From contig CP099650.1 of assembly GCA_024123915.1 (NCBI GenBank), positions 3,472,001-3,536,000 on the forward strand: a DNA stretch of 64,000 nucleotides, given 5' to 3'. The stretch comes from Oxalobacteraceae bacterium OTU3CAMAD1 (GTDB lineage: Bacteria > Pseudomonadota > Gammaproteobacteria > Burkholderiales > Burkholderiaceae_D). Each line of letters begins with the position of its first letter. The stretch's first letter is position 1. Below are positions 1-8,912 of the stretch, one piece after another. The position numbers and the translations under genes are program-made. The notes under the pieces were generated by a model. That model made no database searches, was not told the origin of the DNA, and worked only from the letters and a program-made list of their open reading frames with translations.

Positions 1-97
1 AAAGCGTTGCTTAAAAAAGAATTGACACAAATGCATTTAAATAGAATAGTCCGGAGTAGACTACCGATCCACTTCCCTGACGGAGGACTATTCACTG

Positions 98-1615
98 ATG
101 AAAAACCATTCCACCCTCTTGCGTTGCATGTGGGTCGTCCTTGCGCTCCTGGCATGTTCTATGAATGCGATTGCCCAGGATCTGCCCGGCAAGCGTGTCG
201 CACTCCGGTCAGAAATTTTGAAGGAAGAAAGAATCATCCAGGTGCTGCTGCCGGAGGGTTACAAACCCGGGTCACAAGAAAAGTACGATGTGTTGTACCT
301 TTTGGATGGCGATTCGAACCTGCAAACCATCGCCGCTATCCAGCAGTTCATCCAGAATCATAACGGCATGCCGCCCGTTATTATGGTGGCAGTGTTCAAT
401 ACCGATCGCAATCGCGACCTCTCGCCCACCCACATGGCTGGCTTGGCTTCATCGGGCGGAGCGGATAAGTTCCTGGCATTTTTGAAAAAGGAACTTGTCC
501 CCTACATTAACAAATCCTACCCCGTGAGCGGCAATGCCATCTTGTATGGTCATTCATTTGGTGGCTTGTTCGCGATGTATGCGCTGCTTGAGGAGCCACT
601 GCTCTTTAAATATTACTTGGCAGTTGATCCGAGTTTTTTTTGGGACGGCAACTATCTGAACAAACTTGCGGTCGATAAGCTGAGCGCATCGTCGGGAAAA
701 TCACTTTTCATCGCCGGACGCGACGAAGGCGGCATCAAGCAGATGGGGATTTCATCCATGGACGCTGTCCTGAAAGAGAAGGCGCCCAAGGAGCTGAACT
801 GGAAAATCGCATCCTATCCTGAAGAGGACCACGGATCGATACGACTGAAAAGTGTGTACGACGGGCTGAGGTTTTTCTACGATGGCTTCGGCAATCAAGG
901 CGTTCAGTTTCATCCAATGAATGGCATCGTTCTGAAGGATAAGCCTTACAAAATCTATTATTTCGGGCCGCCGCAAGAGGTGCGTTATACCAGTGACGGC
1001 AGCGAACCTACCTCCGCAGCCCCCATCATGGGCGCTGAAGCCACTTTAACGAACGGCGCGAAATTTTCCGCCAAGTCCCTCGGCCGCAAGGACCGGTATA
1101 ACAAGGCCACTGTTGGCGAGTTCAAACTGGGAACAACGCTCGCTGCAAGCGCCAAGCCGGCGAATGTGAAGCCGGGCGGCTACCGCTATTCCTATTACGA
1201 AGGGGAGTGGGACGAGCTGCCGGACTTCGGGAAGTTGAAACCCGTTCAGTCTGGTTTCGCAGACAAGGATTTCAGTGTGAATAAACTTCGACGGCAAACC
1301 AACTTTGCATGCCTGATTGAGGGTTATATCGAGATTCAGAGGGACGGCTACTACATCTTCGTGCTGGATTCGGATGATGGCTCGAAACTGTTTTTGGGAG
1401 ACACGCAACTGATCGCCTATGATGGATTGCACGGTGATGGGAAGCCGAAAACCTATATGCTTCCATTGGAGAAGGGCTTTTATCCAATTCGGATGGAGTA
1501 CTTCCAGAGAGGCGGCGGCGCCAATCTGAAGCTGGATTATGTGGTGCCTGGTGAGGAGCCACCGCGTCCGGTTCCTGTTCCGTTTGAGCTTCAATACGGA
1601 GTCATTGACAACTAG
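98..1615 (+). CDS. Secreted alpha/beta-hydrolase esterase with CHB_HEX-like and PA14-like C-terminal domains
   Basis: 505-residue exported protein. An N-terminal hydrophobic segment (about 7-27) ends in AIAQ, a likely signal peptidase I site; an LLAC at 17-20 makes a lipoprotein possible but less likely. Residues 30-265 are an esterase-D/enterochelin-esterase type alpha/beta hydrolase with nucleophile elbow GHSFGG (Ser153) and a late His245 in EEDHGS. Residues about 280-340 resemble the chitobiase/hexosaminidase C-terminal domain (VRYTSDGSEPT). Residues about 358-490 look like a PA14 carbohydrate-binding domain (DGYYIFVLDSDDGSKLFLGD). Likely role: periplasmic or extracellular ester cleavage on glycans; the exact substrate is unknown. 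GGAGG at 82-86 precedes the ATG. A TTGACA lies at 22-27 but no well-spaced -10 follows. The gene is visibly more AT-rich than most neighbours. Its 3' end overlaps the convergent LysR gene by 14 bp. Confidence 0.75.
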   Translation: MKNHSTLLRCMWVVLALLACSMNAIAQDLPGKRVALRSEILKEERIIQVLLPEGYKPGSQEKYDVLYLLDGDSNLQTIAAIQQFIQNHNGMPPVIMVAVFNTDRNRDLSPTHMAGLASSGGADKFLAFLKKELVPYINKSYPVSGNAILYGHSFGGLFAMYALLEEPLLFKYYLAVDPSFFWDGNYLNKLAVDKLSASSGKSLFIAGRDEGGIKQMGISSMDAVLKEKAPKELNWKIASYPEEDHGSIRLKSVYDGLRFFYDGFGNQGVQFHPMNGIVLKDKPYKIYYFGPPQEVRYTSDGSEPTSAAPIMGAEATLTNGAKFSAKSLGRKDRYNKATVGEFKLGTTLAASAKPANVKPGGYRYSYYEGEWDELPDFGKLKPVQSGFADKDFSVNKLRRQTNFACLIEGYIEIQRDGYYIFVLDSDDGSKLFLGDTQLIAYDGLHGDGKPKTYMLPLEKGFYPIRMEYFQRGGGANLKLDYVVPGEEPPRPVPVPFELQYGVIDN

Positions 1616-2546
1616 CTGGCACCCGTTGCGAGGGTTGACCAAACCCGCACTTCTGGACCAATTGCCGGGCGGCGGTTCGCACTGCGTTGCTCAAGACGTC
1701 CAATGCCGAAGACTGTACCTGCCATCGATGGAAGTACAGCTTGATGTCGAAGTGTGCGCCCGGATGTATTTCGACCAGCTCGCCGCTGGCGACAAAGTCT
1801 TTTGCCATATGCTCGGGAATCATTCCCCAACCAAGTCCCCGCCGTGCGATATGCAGGAAGGCGGGCGTTGACGGGACGAAGTGCGACGGTGGTTGCATGC
1901 GTCGCGCGGTGAGGGACTCGATGAAGTCCGCTTGCATTCCGTCCTTGGCGTTATAGACGAGAACCGGGGCTTTTGCCAACGTGTCCGCGTTGACGCCCGC
2001 CCCGAAATATTGATCCCAAAACGAGGGGGTGGACAAGGCGAGGTAGCGCATGCTGCCCAAGTACTCGACGGAGCATCCCTGCACCGCCATTGGTGAAGCG
2101 CTGACGGCCGCCATCACCTCGCCGTCACGCAGCAAATAGGCCGAGTGATTTTGATCCTCGACCCGCACATCGAGCACGATTCGCGCGTTGTTGCAGGTCT
2201 CTTCGAAGGCGTCGCGGAACCATCCATCCAGCGAGTCGGCGTTGACGGCGACGGGGACAGACACCGGCTTGCGGCCATCGCCATCATCCAGTCCCAGATT
2301 CTCAAACAGCTCCTGTTCGAGCAGCTCGACCTGGATGGCGTGGCGGAGCAGTTCCCGGCCAGCGGCGGTGGGCCGGCAGGGCGTATCCCTGACAACCAAC
2401 ACCTGCCCAAGGCTGTCCTCAAGTTGTTTGAGGCGCTGGCTGATCGCCGACGAGGTGACATACAGGCACTTTGCGGCCGACTCAAAACTGCCATTTCTCA
2501 CAATGGCGGCGAAGGCCGCGAGCTGCGATGCATTGAGTGCGGTCAT
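1602..2546 (-). CDS. argP: LysR-family regulator, ArgP (IciA/LysG) type
   Basis: 314-residue LysR-type transcription factor. The N-terminal winged helix-turn-helix (about 4-62) has the ArgP-like pattern of an AFAAIVRNGSFESAA helix followed by SSAISQRLKQLE. The rest is a periplasmic-binding-protein-like effector domain. ArgP proteins sense lysine/arginine and usually control the exporter ArgO/LysE. Here the divergent neighbour is instead an arginase-fold gene 90 bp away, so that gene is the likely target (inference). The AT-rich divergent region (2547-2636) is where LysR operators would be expected, but no clear Shine-Dalgarno precedes the ATG at 2546. The protein is about 17 residues longer than E. 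coli ArgP, mostly at the C terminus, where it overlaps the convergent esterase gene. ArgP subfamily is likely; the ligand is not shown. Confidence 0.75.
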   Translation of the reverse strand: MTALNASQLAAFAAIVRNGSFESAAKCLYVTSSAISQRLKQLEDSLGQVLVVRDTPCRPTAAGRELLRHAIQVELLEQELFENLGLDDGDGRKPVSVPVAVNADSLDGWFRDAFEETCNNARIVLDVRVEDQNHSAYLLRDGEVMAAVSASPMAVQGCSVEYLGSMRYLALSTPSFWDQYFGAGVNADTLAKAPVLVYNAKDGMQADFIESLTARRMQPPSHFVPSTPAFLHIARRGLGWGMIPEHMAKDFVASGELVEIHPGAHFDIKLYFHRWQVQSSALDVLSNAVRTAARQLVQKCGFGQPSQRVPASCQ

Positions 2547-2636
2547 TAGAAAAACTTAATAATATGAAGAATAATTAGTTTGTCTTGTCGATGGCGCGAT
2601 GTCAATCTGTGGTTTTAACTATTCAAGGAACGCGCA

Positions 2637-3470
2637 ATGTCCATCGCACTGACTGTGTTTCAAGGCCGCGCCGGAGACCACAACGACCTCGCTATACCGG
2701 GCGCCAAGGCGATCGGCGATCAACTCGGCGTCATGCTTGGCCTGGCGCCGTTGACGATCGGCTCTCCTGAGACGGCGCTCAGCGTCGATTGGCGGATCGA
2801 GCTTGACCATGCGCTGCCGGCACTACGCCAGATTCAGCAGCGGTTCGAGCAGATATTCCTCGATGGCGACATGCCCTTGTCGGCCACTAGCCGCTGTGCC
2901 GTTTCCCTGGCAACCCTGCCGGTCGTGGCCAAATATCGTAAGGACGCATGCATCGTCTGGTTTGACGCCCATGCGGATCTGAATACGCCGGCTTCCACGA
3001 ACAGCGGCTACTTGGGCGGATTGGCGTTGTCGGGGCCTGCCGGACTATGGGAATCGGGCTTGGGCGCGGGTCTGGCTCTCGACAACCTTGTCTTGGTTGG
3101 CCAGCGCGATCTCGATCCGTTTGAAATGCAGCTCATCGCGTCGGGGAAGGTCTGCCATGTCCCGCCCGGCCCCGGATTGGACCACCGGCTGCGCAAGGCC
3201 ATAGCGGGTCGTCCAATATATGTGCATCTCGATTGCGACGTTCTCGAACCCGGTATCGTTCCGACGGATTATGTGCATGCGCATGGATTGACGCTGCAAG
3301 ACCTGCGCGGCGCTTGCGAGGTGATCGCCGAAGGTGGGGTGGTGGGCCTTGAAATCGCGGAGTTTCAGAATTCCTGGGTGGCTGGCGGTCCTTCGGTGTC
3401 GCCGGTTCCTTTGATCCGGACATTGGAGCCGTTGATCGCCAAGTTGTCGATAGCCGCGAACGCCGCCTGA
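2637..3470 (+). CDS. Arginase/agmatinase-fold (ureohydrolase family) protein with altered first metal motif
   Basis: 277 residues, about the family length. Two of the family metal motifs are present: DAHAD (Asp110, His112, Asp114) and HLDCD (Asp199, Asp201). A late Glu242 in GLEIAEF matches the substrate-side Glu. The usual GGDH motif, whose His binds Mn-A, aligns with TSRC (84-87), so that ligand is changed or missing. The protein may therefore be a divergent ureohydrolase (arginase, agmatinase, formimidoylglutamase or guanidine-type) or an inactive relative; the substrate cannot be named. AAGGA lies a few bases before the ATG. It is divergent from the ArgP-type regulator, which suggests a role in basic amino-acid or guanidino compound use (inference). 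The 3' end abuts the convergent response-regulator gene. Confidence 0.7.
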   Translation: MSIALTVFQGRAGDHNDLAIPGAKAIGDQLGVMLGLAPLTIGSPETALSVDWRIELDHALPALRQIQQRFEQIFLDGDMPLSATSRCAVSLATLPVVAKYRKDACIVWFDAHADLNTPASTNSGYLGGLALSGPAGLWESGLGAGLALDNLVLVGQRDLDPFEMQLIASGKVCHVPPGPGLDHRLRKAIAGRPIYVHLDCDVLEPGIVPTDYVHAHGLTLQDLRGACEVIAEGGVVGLEIAEFQNSWVAGGPSVSPVPLIRTLEPLIAKLSIAANAA

Positions 3471-3471
3471 A

Positions 3472-4410
3472 TCAGGATCGTTCGAGTTCCTCTTTGCGGC
3501 CGCCGGCGCGCAGTTTGCTCAGGGCGACGGCGGCCGCCGAGGTGCGCGTCTCGACGCCAAGCTTCACGAACACGTGCTCGAGGTGCTTGTTGATCGTGCG
3601 CGGACTGGTGCCGAGGATCTCGCCGATATCGCGGTTGGTCTTGCCCTTGATGAGCCAATTGAGCACCTCCGATTCGCGCTGCGTCAGTTTGAAGGCGGCC
3701 ATCAGCTTTTCGATCTGCGCGACGTCGGATTCCTCGCGCAGCACGATCATCCATTGCTCGTCCTCGCTGAACTCGGCCGCCGAGAAGATCAACCTGCGCG
3801 CGCCGCGCGCCAAGGTCAGCGGCGGGTGCGACTGGCCTTGGCTGTGCGCCGCCTGCGTCGCCGCCAGCCAGGTGGGTAACTCGGCATCGACCAGGTAGCC
3901 CTGCATCAAGTTGCGCGCCAACGGCGTTTGCCAGACGATCTTGCCATCGCGCGGCGACATCGCGATGACCGCGTTGCCGAAGGCGTCCAGCGCGCTGCGG
4001 GCCTGGTCCATCAGGCGCGCCGTCTGCATGTGCGCGGCGATCCTGGCCAGCACCTCGCCGGTGCGCAGGGGCTTGGTGACGTAGTCGTTGCCGCCCGCCT
4101 CGAAGGCGGCCACCACGTGCTCGGCCTCCGTCAGGCCGGTCATGAACACCACCGGGATATGGCGCGTGGCCAGGTTGGCCTTGAGCCGGCGGCATGCTTC
4201 GAAGCCGTCCATGCCGGGCATGATGGCGTCGAGCAGGATGATGTCCGGCTGCGCCTCGGCGGCGCGCTGCAACGCCGCTTCGCCGTTGTTCGCCACCAGC
4301 ACGGTGAAGCCCGATTCGTCGAGCGCGTCGTGCAGCACGGCGAGGTTTTCCGGCACGTCGTCGACCACCAGCACCAGGTTGCCGCGCGCGGGTTCAATGT
4401 TGAAGTTCAT
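3472..4410 (-). CDS. Response regulator, REC-PAS-like-LuxR HTH
   Basis: 312-residue response regulator. REC domain residues 11-125 contain the acidic pair Asp17/Asp18, phosphoacceptor Asp61 (LLDAIMPGMDG), Thr91 and Lys113. A middle segment (about 130-235) looks PAS-like. The C-terminal LuxR/GerE HTH (about 240-298) has LTQRESEVLNWLIKGKTNRDIG and SPRTINKHLEHVFVKLGV. The ATG at 4410 gives a standard REC start; an upstream in-frame start at 4551 would add 47 residues lying inside the kinase gene and looking non-homologous, so it is not preferred. The gene overlaps the end of the sensor kinase by 17 bp, so the two are very likely a cognate two-component pair. Target genes are not evident here. 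Confidence 0.85.
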   Translation of the reverse strand: MNFNIEPARGNLVLVVDDVPENLAVLHDALDESGFTVLVANNGEAALQRAAEAQPDIILLDAIMPGMDGFEACRRLKANLATRHIPVVFMTGLTEAEHVVAAFEAGGNDYVTKPLRTGEVLARIAAHMQTARLMDQARSALDAFGNAVIAMSPRDGKIVWQTPLARNLMQGYLVDAELPTWLAATQAAHSQGQSHPPLTLARGARRLIFSAAEFSEDEQWMIVLREESDVAQIEKLMAAFKLTQRESEVLNWLIKGKTNRDIGEILGTSPRTINKHLEHVFVKLGVETRTSAAAVALSKLRAGGRKEELERS

Positions 4411-7400
4411 CGCTCTTATTCTTTCGGACAAAGTCAGCCATCGCATCCAGCTGGAAGCGTTTGGCAAAATCGCGCATGGCGTGGGTAAAACGGGAGTACC
4501 GCGCATCGAGCACGTCGATCTCGTCGAGTTTGGCCTGGATGCCGCGCACATAGCCGATGCGTATCAACTCCTCCAGCGCCGCCATCTGCGCGGCGGGCGG
4601 CAGCGCCATGGCGGCCGACGGCGCCGGCATTTCGCTGCTGATGCTTTCCGCGCGCGGCTGCGTGATCCATTCCAGCGCCAGACGGCGGCCGATCCAGTCC
4701 AGCAGCTCGCCGACGTTGACCGGTTTGATGATGAAGTCTTCCGCCTTGATGCCGGCGGCGTTCTCCATGCCCTTGTCGAAGGCGTTGGCCGAGACGATGG
4801 CGATCGGCACCGGCGACAACTGGCGGCGGCGCAGGATGTAGCTGGCCTCCCAGCCGTCCATGCCCGGCATGGCGAGGTCCATCAAAATCAGGTCCGGCCG
4901 GAACGAGGCGTGCAGGTCGAGGCATTCGAGGCCCGACGCGGCCTGCGCGATCTCGAACCCCAGCGGCGCCAGGATGTTGAGCAGCAGTTCGCGGTCGACC
5001 CGTTCGTTGTCGACGACCAGAATGCGCCGGCGCGGACCGCGATAGCCGGTGCGCTGTTGCGCCGGCGCCTCCAGTTCCCGCAGCGCGTTGCCGGTGACAT
5101 GCACGCTGGGCAGGAACAGGCGGATGTGGAATAAGCTGCCCCGCAAAGGCGCGCTGCCGATCTTCATCTCGCCGCCCATCAGCTGCGTCAGCATTTTGCT
5201 GATCGGCAGACCGAGGCCGGTGCCGCTGGCGTTGGCGTGCGCGCTGGCGCTGCCGCGCGTGAACGGCTCGAAGATGTGGTCCAGTTCCTCCTTCAGGATG
5301 CCGGGGCCGGAATCCTCGATCTCGAACGAGGCGATCTCGCGCGCGTACTTCAGCCGCAGCACGACGCCGCCCTCGCTGGTGAATTTGACGGCGTTGCCGA
5401 GGATGTTGATGAGGATCTGGCCCAGGCGTTTGCGGTCGGCGCGCACGATGCGCGGCAGCGCGCCGGTCAACTCGTAGCGGAAGGTCAGGCCCTTGTTGGC
5501 CGCCTGCAGTTCGAACATGCGCACCAGCTGTCCGATGAAGTCGGGGAAGTTGATCTCCTTGGTGTCGAAGGTCAGCTTGCCGCCCTCGATGCGGGCGATA
5601 TCGAGCGTGCCCTCGATCAGCGACAGCAGGTGCTCGCCGCTGCTGCGGATCACGCGGATGGCCTGCTGGCGGTGCTCGGGGATCGATGGATCGTTGTCGA
5701 GCAGCTGGGCATAGCCCAGTATCGAATTCAAGGGCGTCCGGATCTCGTGGCTGATGCCGGCGATGTAGCGGCTCTTGGCCTGGTTGGCCAGGTCGGCGGT
5801 CTTCTTGGCCTGCTGCAGCTGGGCGTCGGTCTGGCTGTGCAGTTCGATCTCGCGCGTCAGCAGGCCGGTTTGACGGTTCGATTCCTCCTGCGCCACGCGG
5901 CGGCTTTCGCTGGTGAGCACCAGCCACCAGGCGACGATGCCGCTGGTGATCAACAGCGCGGCGAAGATCTTGAAGAACACCAGCCGCAGTTGCGGCAGCA
6001 GCGCGGCGTCGCCGATCGGCAGCACCGATTGCTCGTGGTAGTAGATCAATCCGAGCAGGGCGACCAGGAACAGCACCGTGACGATCATCAGCAGCAGGTA
6101 GTGTCCCAGCCCGCTGCTCAAATAGCGCCACAGCGATTTGGGCAGCAGCGCCTGCATCGCCTGCTGCCACTGCGCCGACACCTTCGCGTGAGGCTTGCAG
6201 ACGTCGTTGCAGCGCGCGTCCAGGCAGCAGCACAACGAACAGATCGAACCCTGGTAGGCCGGGCAGTGCGCCATGTCCTCGGCTTCGTACTCCTTTTCGC
6301 AGATCACGCAGGTCTTCTGCACCACGCCCGGCTGGCGGGCGATATAGTATTTGCCCTTGGTGGCGATGGCGATCAGCGGCGCCGCCACCAGCGCCGTGAG
6401 CAGCGCGATGAAGGCGGAGAAGGCCTGCGCCTGGTGGCCGAACACGCCCATGAAGGCGGCCACCGACAGCGCCGACGCCAGCACCATGGCGCCGACGCCG
6501 ACCGGATTGATGTCGTACAGGTAGGCGCGGCGGAATTCGATGCCCTTGGGGCTCAGGCCGAGCGGCTTGTTGACCACCAGGTCGGCCACCACCGCCGTGA
6601 TCCACGAGATGGCGATGCACGAGTACAGGCCGAGCACCTGGTCGAGCGCCTGGAACACGTCGAGCTCCATCAGCAGCACGGCGATCAGCGCGTTGAACAC
6701 GGCCCACACCACGCGCCCCGGGTGGCTGTGCGTCAGGCGCGCGAAGAAGTTCGACCACGCCAGCGAGCCCGCGTAGGCGTTGGTCATGTTGATCTTGACC
6801 TGCGAGATCACCACCAGCAGCGCGGTGGCCAGCAGCGCCCAGCGCGGATCGGCGAACACCTGGCCGTAGCCGGCCAGGTACATATGCGTGGGGTTGACGG
6901 CCAGCTCCAGCGGGACCGCGCTGCTGATGGCCAGGAAGGCGAGCAGCGCGCCGCCCAGCATCTTGGCGATGCCCAGCAGGATCCAGCCCGGGCCCGCGAT
7001 CAGCACGCCCAGGTGCCAGCGCACGCGGTTCTCGGCCGTCTTGGGCGGCATGAAGCGCAGGAAGTCGACCTGCTCGCCGATCTGCGTGATCAGCGCCACG
7101 CCGACGGCGGTGGCGGCGCCGAACATCAGCACATTGAACTGGCCGTTCTGGCCGGAGCGGCCGGCGTAGTCCATCAGTTGCGGCAGCAATTCCGGCTGCT
7201 TGTGCAGGATGGCGACGAAGGGCAGCGCCATCAGGATCAGCCACACCGGCTGGCTGATCATCTGGATGCGGCTGATCAAAGTCACGCCGTGCGTCACCAG
7301 CGGGATGACCGCCAGCGCGCTGACCATGTAGCCGAGATAGAGCGGCAGGCCGAAATACAGTTCCAGCGCGTAGGCCATGATGGCCGCCTCCAGCGCGAAC

Positions 7401-7807
7401 AGGATGAAGGTGAACGAGGCGTAGACAAAGGAGGAGATGGTCGAGCCGATGTAGCCGAAGCCGGCGCCGCGCGTGAGCAGGTCCATGTCGACGCCGTAGG
7501 TGGCGGCGTAGTAGCTGATCGGCAGGCCGGTGAGGAAGATGATCAGGCCGACGGCCATGATGGCCCACAGCGCGTTGATGAAGCCGTAGTTGACGGTGAT
7601 GGTGCCGCCGATGGCCTCGAGCACCAGGAAGGAGATGGCGCCGAAGGCCGTGTTGGAGACGCGGAACACCGACCATTTGCGGAACGAACGCGGCGTGTAG
7701 CGCAGCGCGTAATCCTCGATCGTCTCGTTGGCCACCCAGGTGTTGTAGTCGCGCCGGATCTTGACGATGCGCTGGGGCGGTTCGGTCTCTGCCGCGGTGG
7801 TGCTCAT
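4394..7807 (-). CDS. Hybrid sensor histidine kinase fused to an NCS1-type nucleobase/cation permease
   Basis: 1137-residue four-part protein. Residues about 20-490 resemble NCS1 (cytosine/purine/allantoin) permeases, with roughly 12 membrane segments. Residues 500-537 form a cysteine cluster (Cys500, 503, 515, 523, 526, 527, 528, 533, 537) resembling a zinc or metal site. Two further membrane segments (about 568-590 and 607-630) lead into a coiled segment, the HisKA domain with SHEIRTP (His687), and HATPase with N box Asn805 and DSGPGI at 832-837. A C-terminal REC domain carries Asp933, phosphoacceptor Asp977 (LMDLAMPGMDG) and Lys1028. The layout parallels CbrA, where a transporter domain is joined to a kinase. 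The permease part may sense or import a nucleobase-like or ureide ligand (inference). AGGGAG precedes the ATG. Confidence 0.88.
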   Translation of the reverse strand: MSTTAAETEPPQRIVKIRRDYNTWVANETIEDYALRYTPRSFRKWSVFRVSNTAFGAISFLVLEAIGGTITVNYGFINALWAIMAVGLIIFLTGLPISYYAATYGVDMDLLTRGAGFGYIGSTISSFVYASFTFILFALEAAIMAYALELYFGLPLYLGYMVSALAVIPLVTHGVTLISRIQMISQPVWLILMALPFVAILHKQPELLPQLMDYAGRSGQNGQFNVLMFGAATAVGVALITQIGEQVDFLRFMPPKTAENRVRWHLGVLIAGPGWILLGIAKMLGGALLAFLAISSAVPLELAVNPTHMYLAGYGQVFADPRWALLATALLVVISQVKINMTNAYAGSLAWSNFFARLTHSHPGRVVWAVFNALIAVLLMELDVFQALDQVLGLYSCIAISWITAVVADLVVNKPLGLSPKGIEFRRAYLYDINPVGVGAMVLASALSVAAFMGVFGHQAQAFSAFIALLTALVAAPLIAIATKGKYYIARQPGVVQKTCVICEKEYEAEDMAHCPAYQGSICSLCCCLDARCNDVCKPHAKVSAQWQQAMQALLPKSLWRYLSSGLGHYLLLMIVTVLFLVALLGLIYYHEQSVLPIGDAALLPQLRLVFFKIFAALLITSGIVAWWLVLTSESRRVAQEESNRQTGLLTREIELHSQTDAQLQQAKKTADLANQAKSRYIAGISHEIRTPLNSILGYAQLLDNDPSIPEHRQQAIRVIRSSGEHLLSLIEGTLDIARIEGGKLTFDTKEINFPDFIGQLVRMFELQAANKGLTFRYELTGALPRIVRADRKRLGQILINILGNAVKFTSEGGVVLRLKYAREIASFEIEDSGPGILKEELDHIFEPFTRGSASAHANASGTGLGLPISKMLTQLMGGEMKIGSAPLRGSLFHIRLFLPSVHVTGNALRELEAPAQQRTGYRGPRRRILVVDNERVDRELLLNILAPLGFEIAQAASGLECLDLHASFRPDLILMDLAMPGMDGWEASYILRRRQLSPVPIAIVSANAFDKGMENAAGIKAEDFIIKPVNVGELLDWIGRRLALEWITQPRAESISSEMPAPSAAMALPPAAQMAALEELIRIGYVRGIQAKLDEIDVLDARYSRFTHAMRDFAKRFQLDAMADFVRKNKSDELQH

Positions 7808-7973
7808 GTGCTCCCTGTCTGGCTTATCGTTATGTTCTCCAGACTTTCAAGCAAGAAATATGCCGATAAATAAACGTGAACGCGGGGTATGCAGGGACTT
7901 GGCGGGGAGGGTGGCGGGCGCGGTGCGCCATCGTGGTGCGACCGACGCCGGCCGCACCATTGTGGTGCTGGCG

Positions 7974-8738
7974 CTAGCGGTGGCGTCCGCTGTTGAGCTT
8001 GTCGAGCAGGCGGGTCAGCTCGTCCTGCATGGCCGGCGACAGATTGGTGAACTGGCACCCGATCTGCACCTGCTCGCCCAGCAGGAAGGAGCGGAAAGTG
8101 CGCGACAGGCGCACCTCGAGGTCGGCGATCATGACCGAATCGGGGCCGAGTTCGAGCCGCACGCGCTGCAGCTTGCGCCCCACGTGCAGGCCGACGCAGT
8201 CGCGCGGCGGCGCGCGCATGCCCACGCCGCCCGACGAGAAGTCGTACAGCTGCAATTCGTACGGCTTGCCGTTCAACACGAACGACGCCATGTAGTAGAT
8301 GCCCAGCGGCGTCTCCAGCCGGGTCGAGGCGCGCCGGTTCAGCACCAGGCACTTGAGCGGGAAGCCCAGCGGGATCAGGGTCGGCACGCCGGGCTGGCAG
8401 GCCCAGTCCTCGGACGTCAGCTTGAACTGGATCTTCGCCGAACGCAGCCAGGCGACAAAGGTCGCCTCGCCGGGCGGCAGGAACTCGCCCTCGTTCAGTT
8501 CGAGCACGAAGTGGGGATTTTCGGGGTCCACCGAGCGGATGCGCGCCATCACCACGTTGGTGGTGCTGGCCGGGTAGATCGAGACCGGGTCGCCGTTGTC
8601 GGCGAGCAGGGTCAGCGAATCGCCGATGTCATGTTCATCGGTCATGTCATGCGGCTTCGAACCCGCCGGTATGGGCTCCACAGCGTCTTTTAGGCTGGGC
8701 GGGCCGCGGCGAATTTCGTTGGGTATGGGATCGTTCAC
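7974..8738 (-). CDS. PilZ-domain c-di-GMP receptor, YcgR-like
   Basis: 254 residues with the two-part layout of YcgR flagellar brake proteins. An N-terminal PilZN/YcgR-N-like beta domain (about 38-125) is followed by a PilZ domain with the c-di-GMP signature Arg136-xxx-Arg140 (RRASTR) and Asp166-x-Ser-xx-Gly171 (DFSSGG). Such proteins bind c-di-GMP and commonly slow flagellar motors or act on other machinery. No flagellar gene adjoins it here. The chosen start is a GTG at 8738 with only a weak AGAGA upstream; an internal ATG at 8645 (residue 32) would still keep both domains. It lies 166 bp upstream of the sensor-kinase gene on the same strand, so co-transcription is possible but unproven. 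Confidence 0.85.
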   Translation of the reverse strand: MNDPIPNEIRRGPPSLKDAVEPIPAGSKPHDMTDEHDIGDSLTLLADNGDPVSIYPASTTNVVMARIRSVDPENPHFVLELNEGEFLPPGEATFVAWLRSAKIQFKLTSEDWACQPGVPTLIPLGFPLKCLVLNRRASTRLETPLGIYYMASFVLNGKPYELQLYDFSSGGVGMRAPPRDCVGLHVGRKLQRVRLELGPDSVMIADLEVRLSRTFRSFLLGEQVQIGCQFTNLSPAMQDELTRLLDKLNSGRHR

Positions 8739-8912
8739 GACGGCATATCTCTTTGATTATGACTTCAGCAATGCGAGGTCGGTTCGAACAGTTTACAAGT
8801 TATTCGTGCGCTTGGCTTGCTAAATAGCAATAACCAGCGAGAATATTTCGCGGAATGTGCGGTTTGATCCACGCGCGCGCCGGGGAGGGCGCCGCCGGCG
8901 CCCGGCCGCCGC

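Noticed and set aside
22..47. TTGACA and TAGAAT as a promoter for the first esterase gene
   Set aside because: The two hexamers are only 14 bp apart, too close for a normal sigma-70 promoter.
5237..7873. Plus-strand reading frame of 878 residues opposite the sensor kinase
   Set aside because: Antisense to a gene with clear domains; its product is a low-complexity mix rich in Arg, Gln, His and Asp with no motif. High-GC codon use creates such frames.
7804..8352. 182-residue minus-strand frame overlapping the PilZ gene
   Set aside because: Overlaps the PilZ gene in another frame; composition is Arg/Ala-rich without motif.
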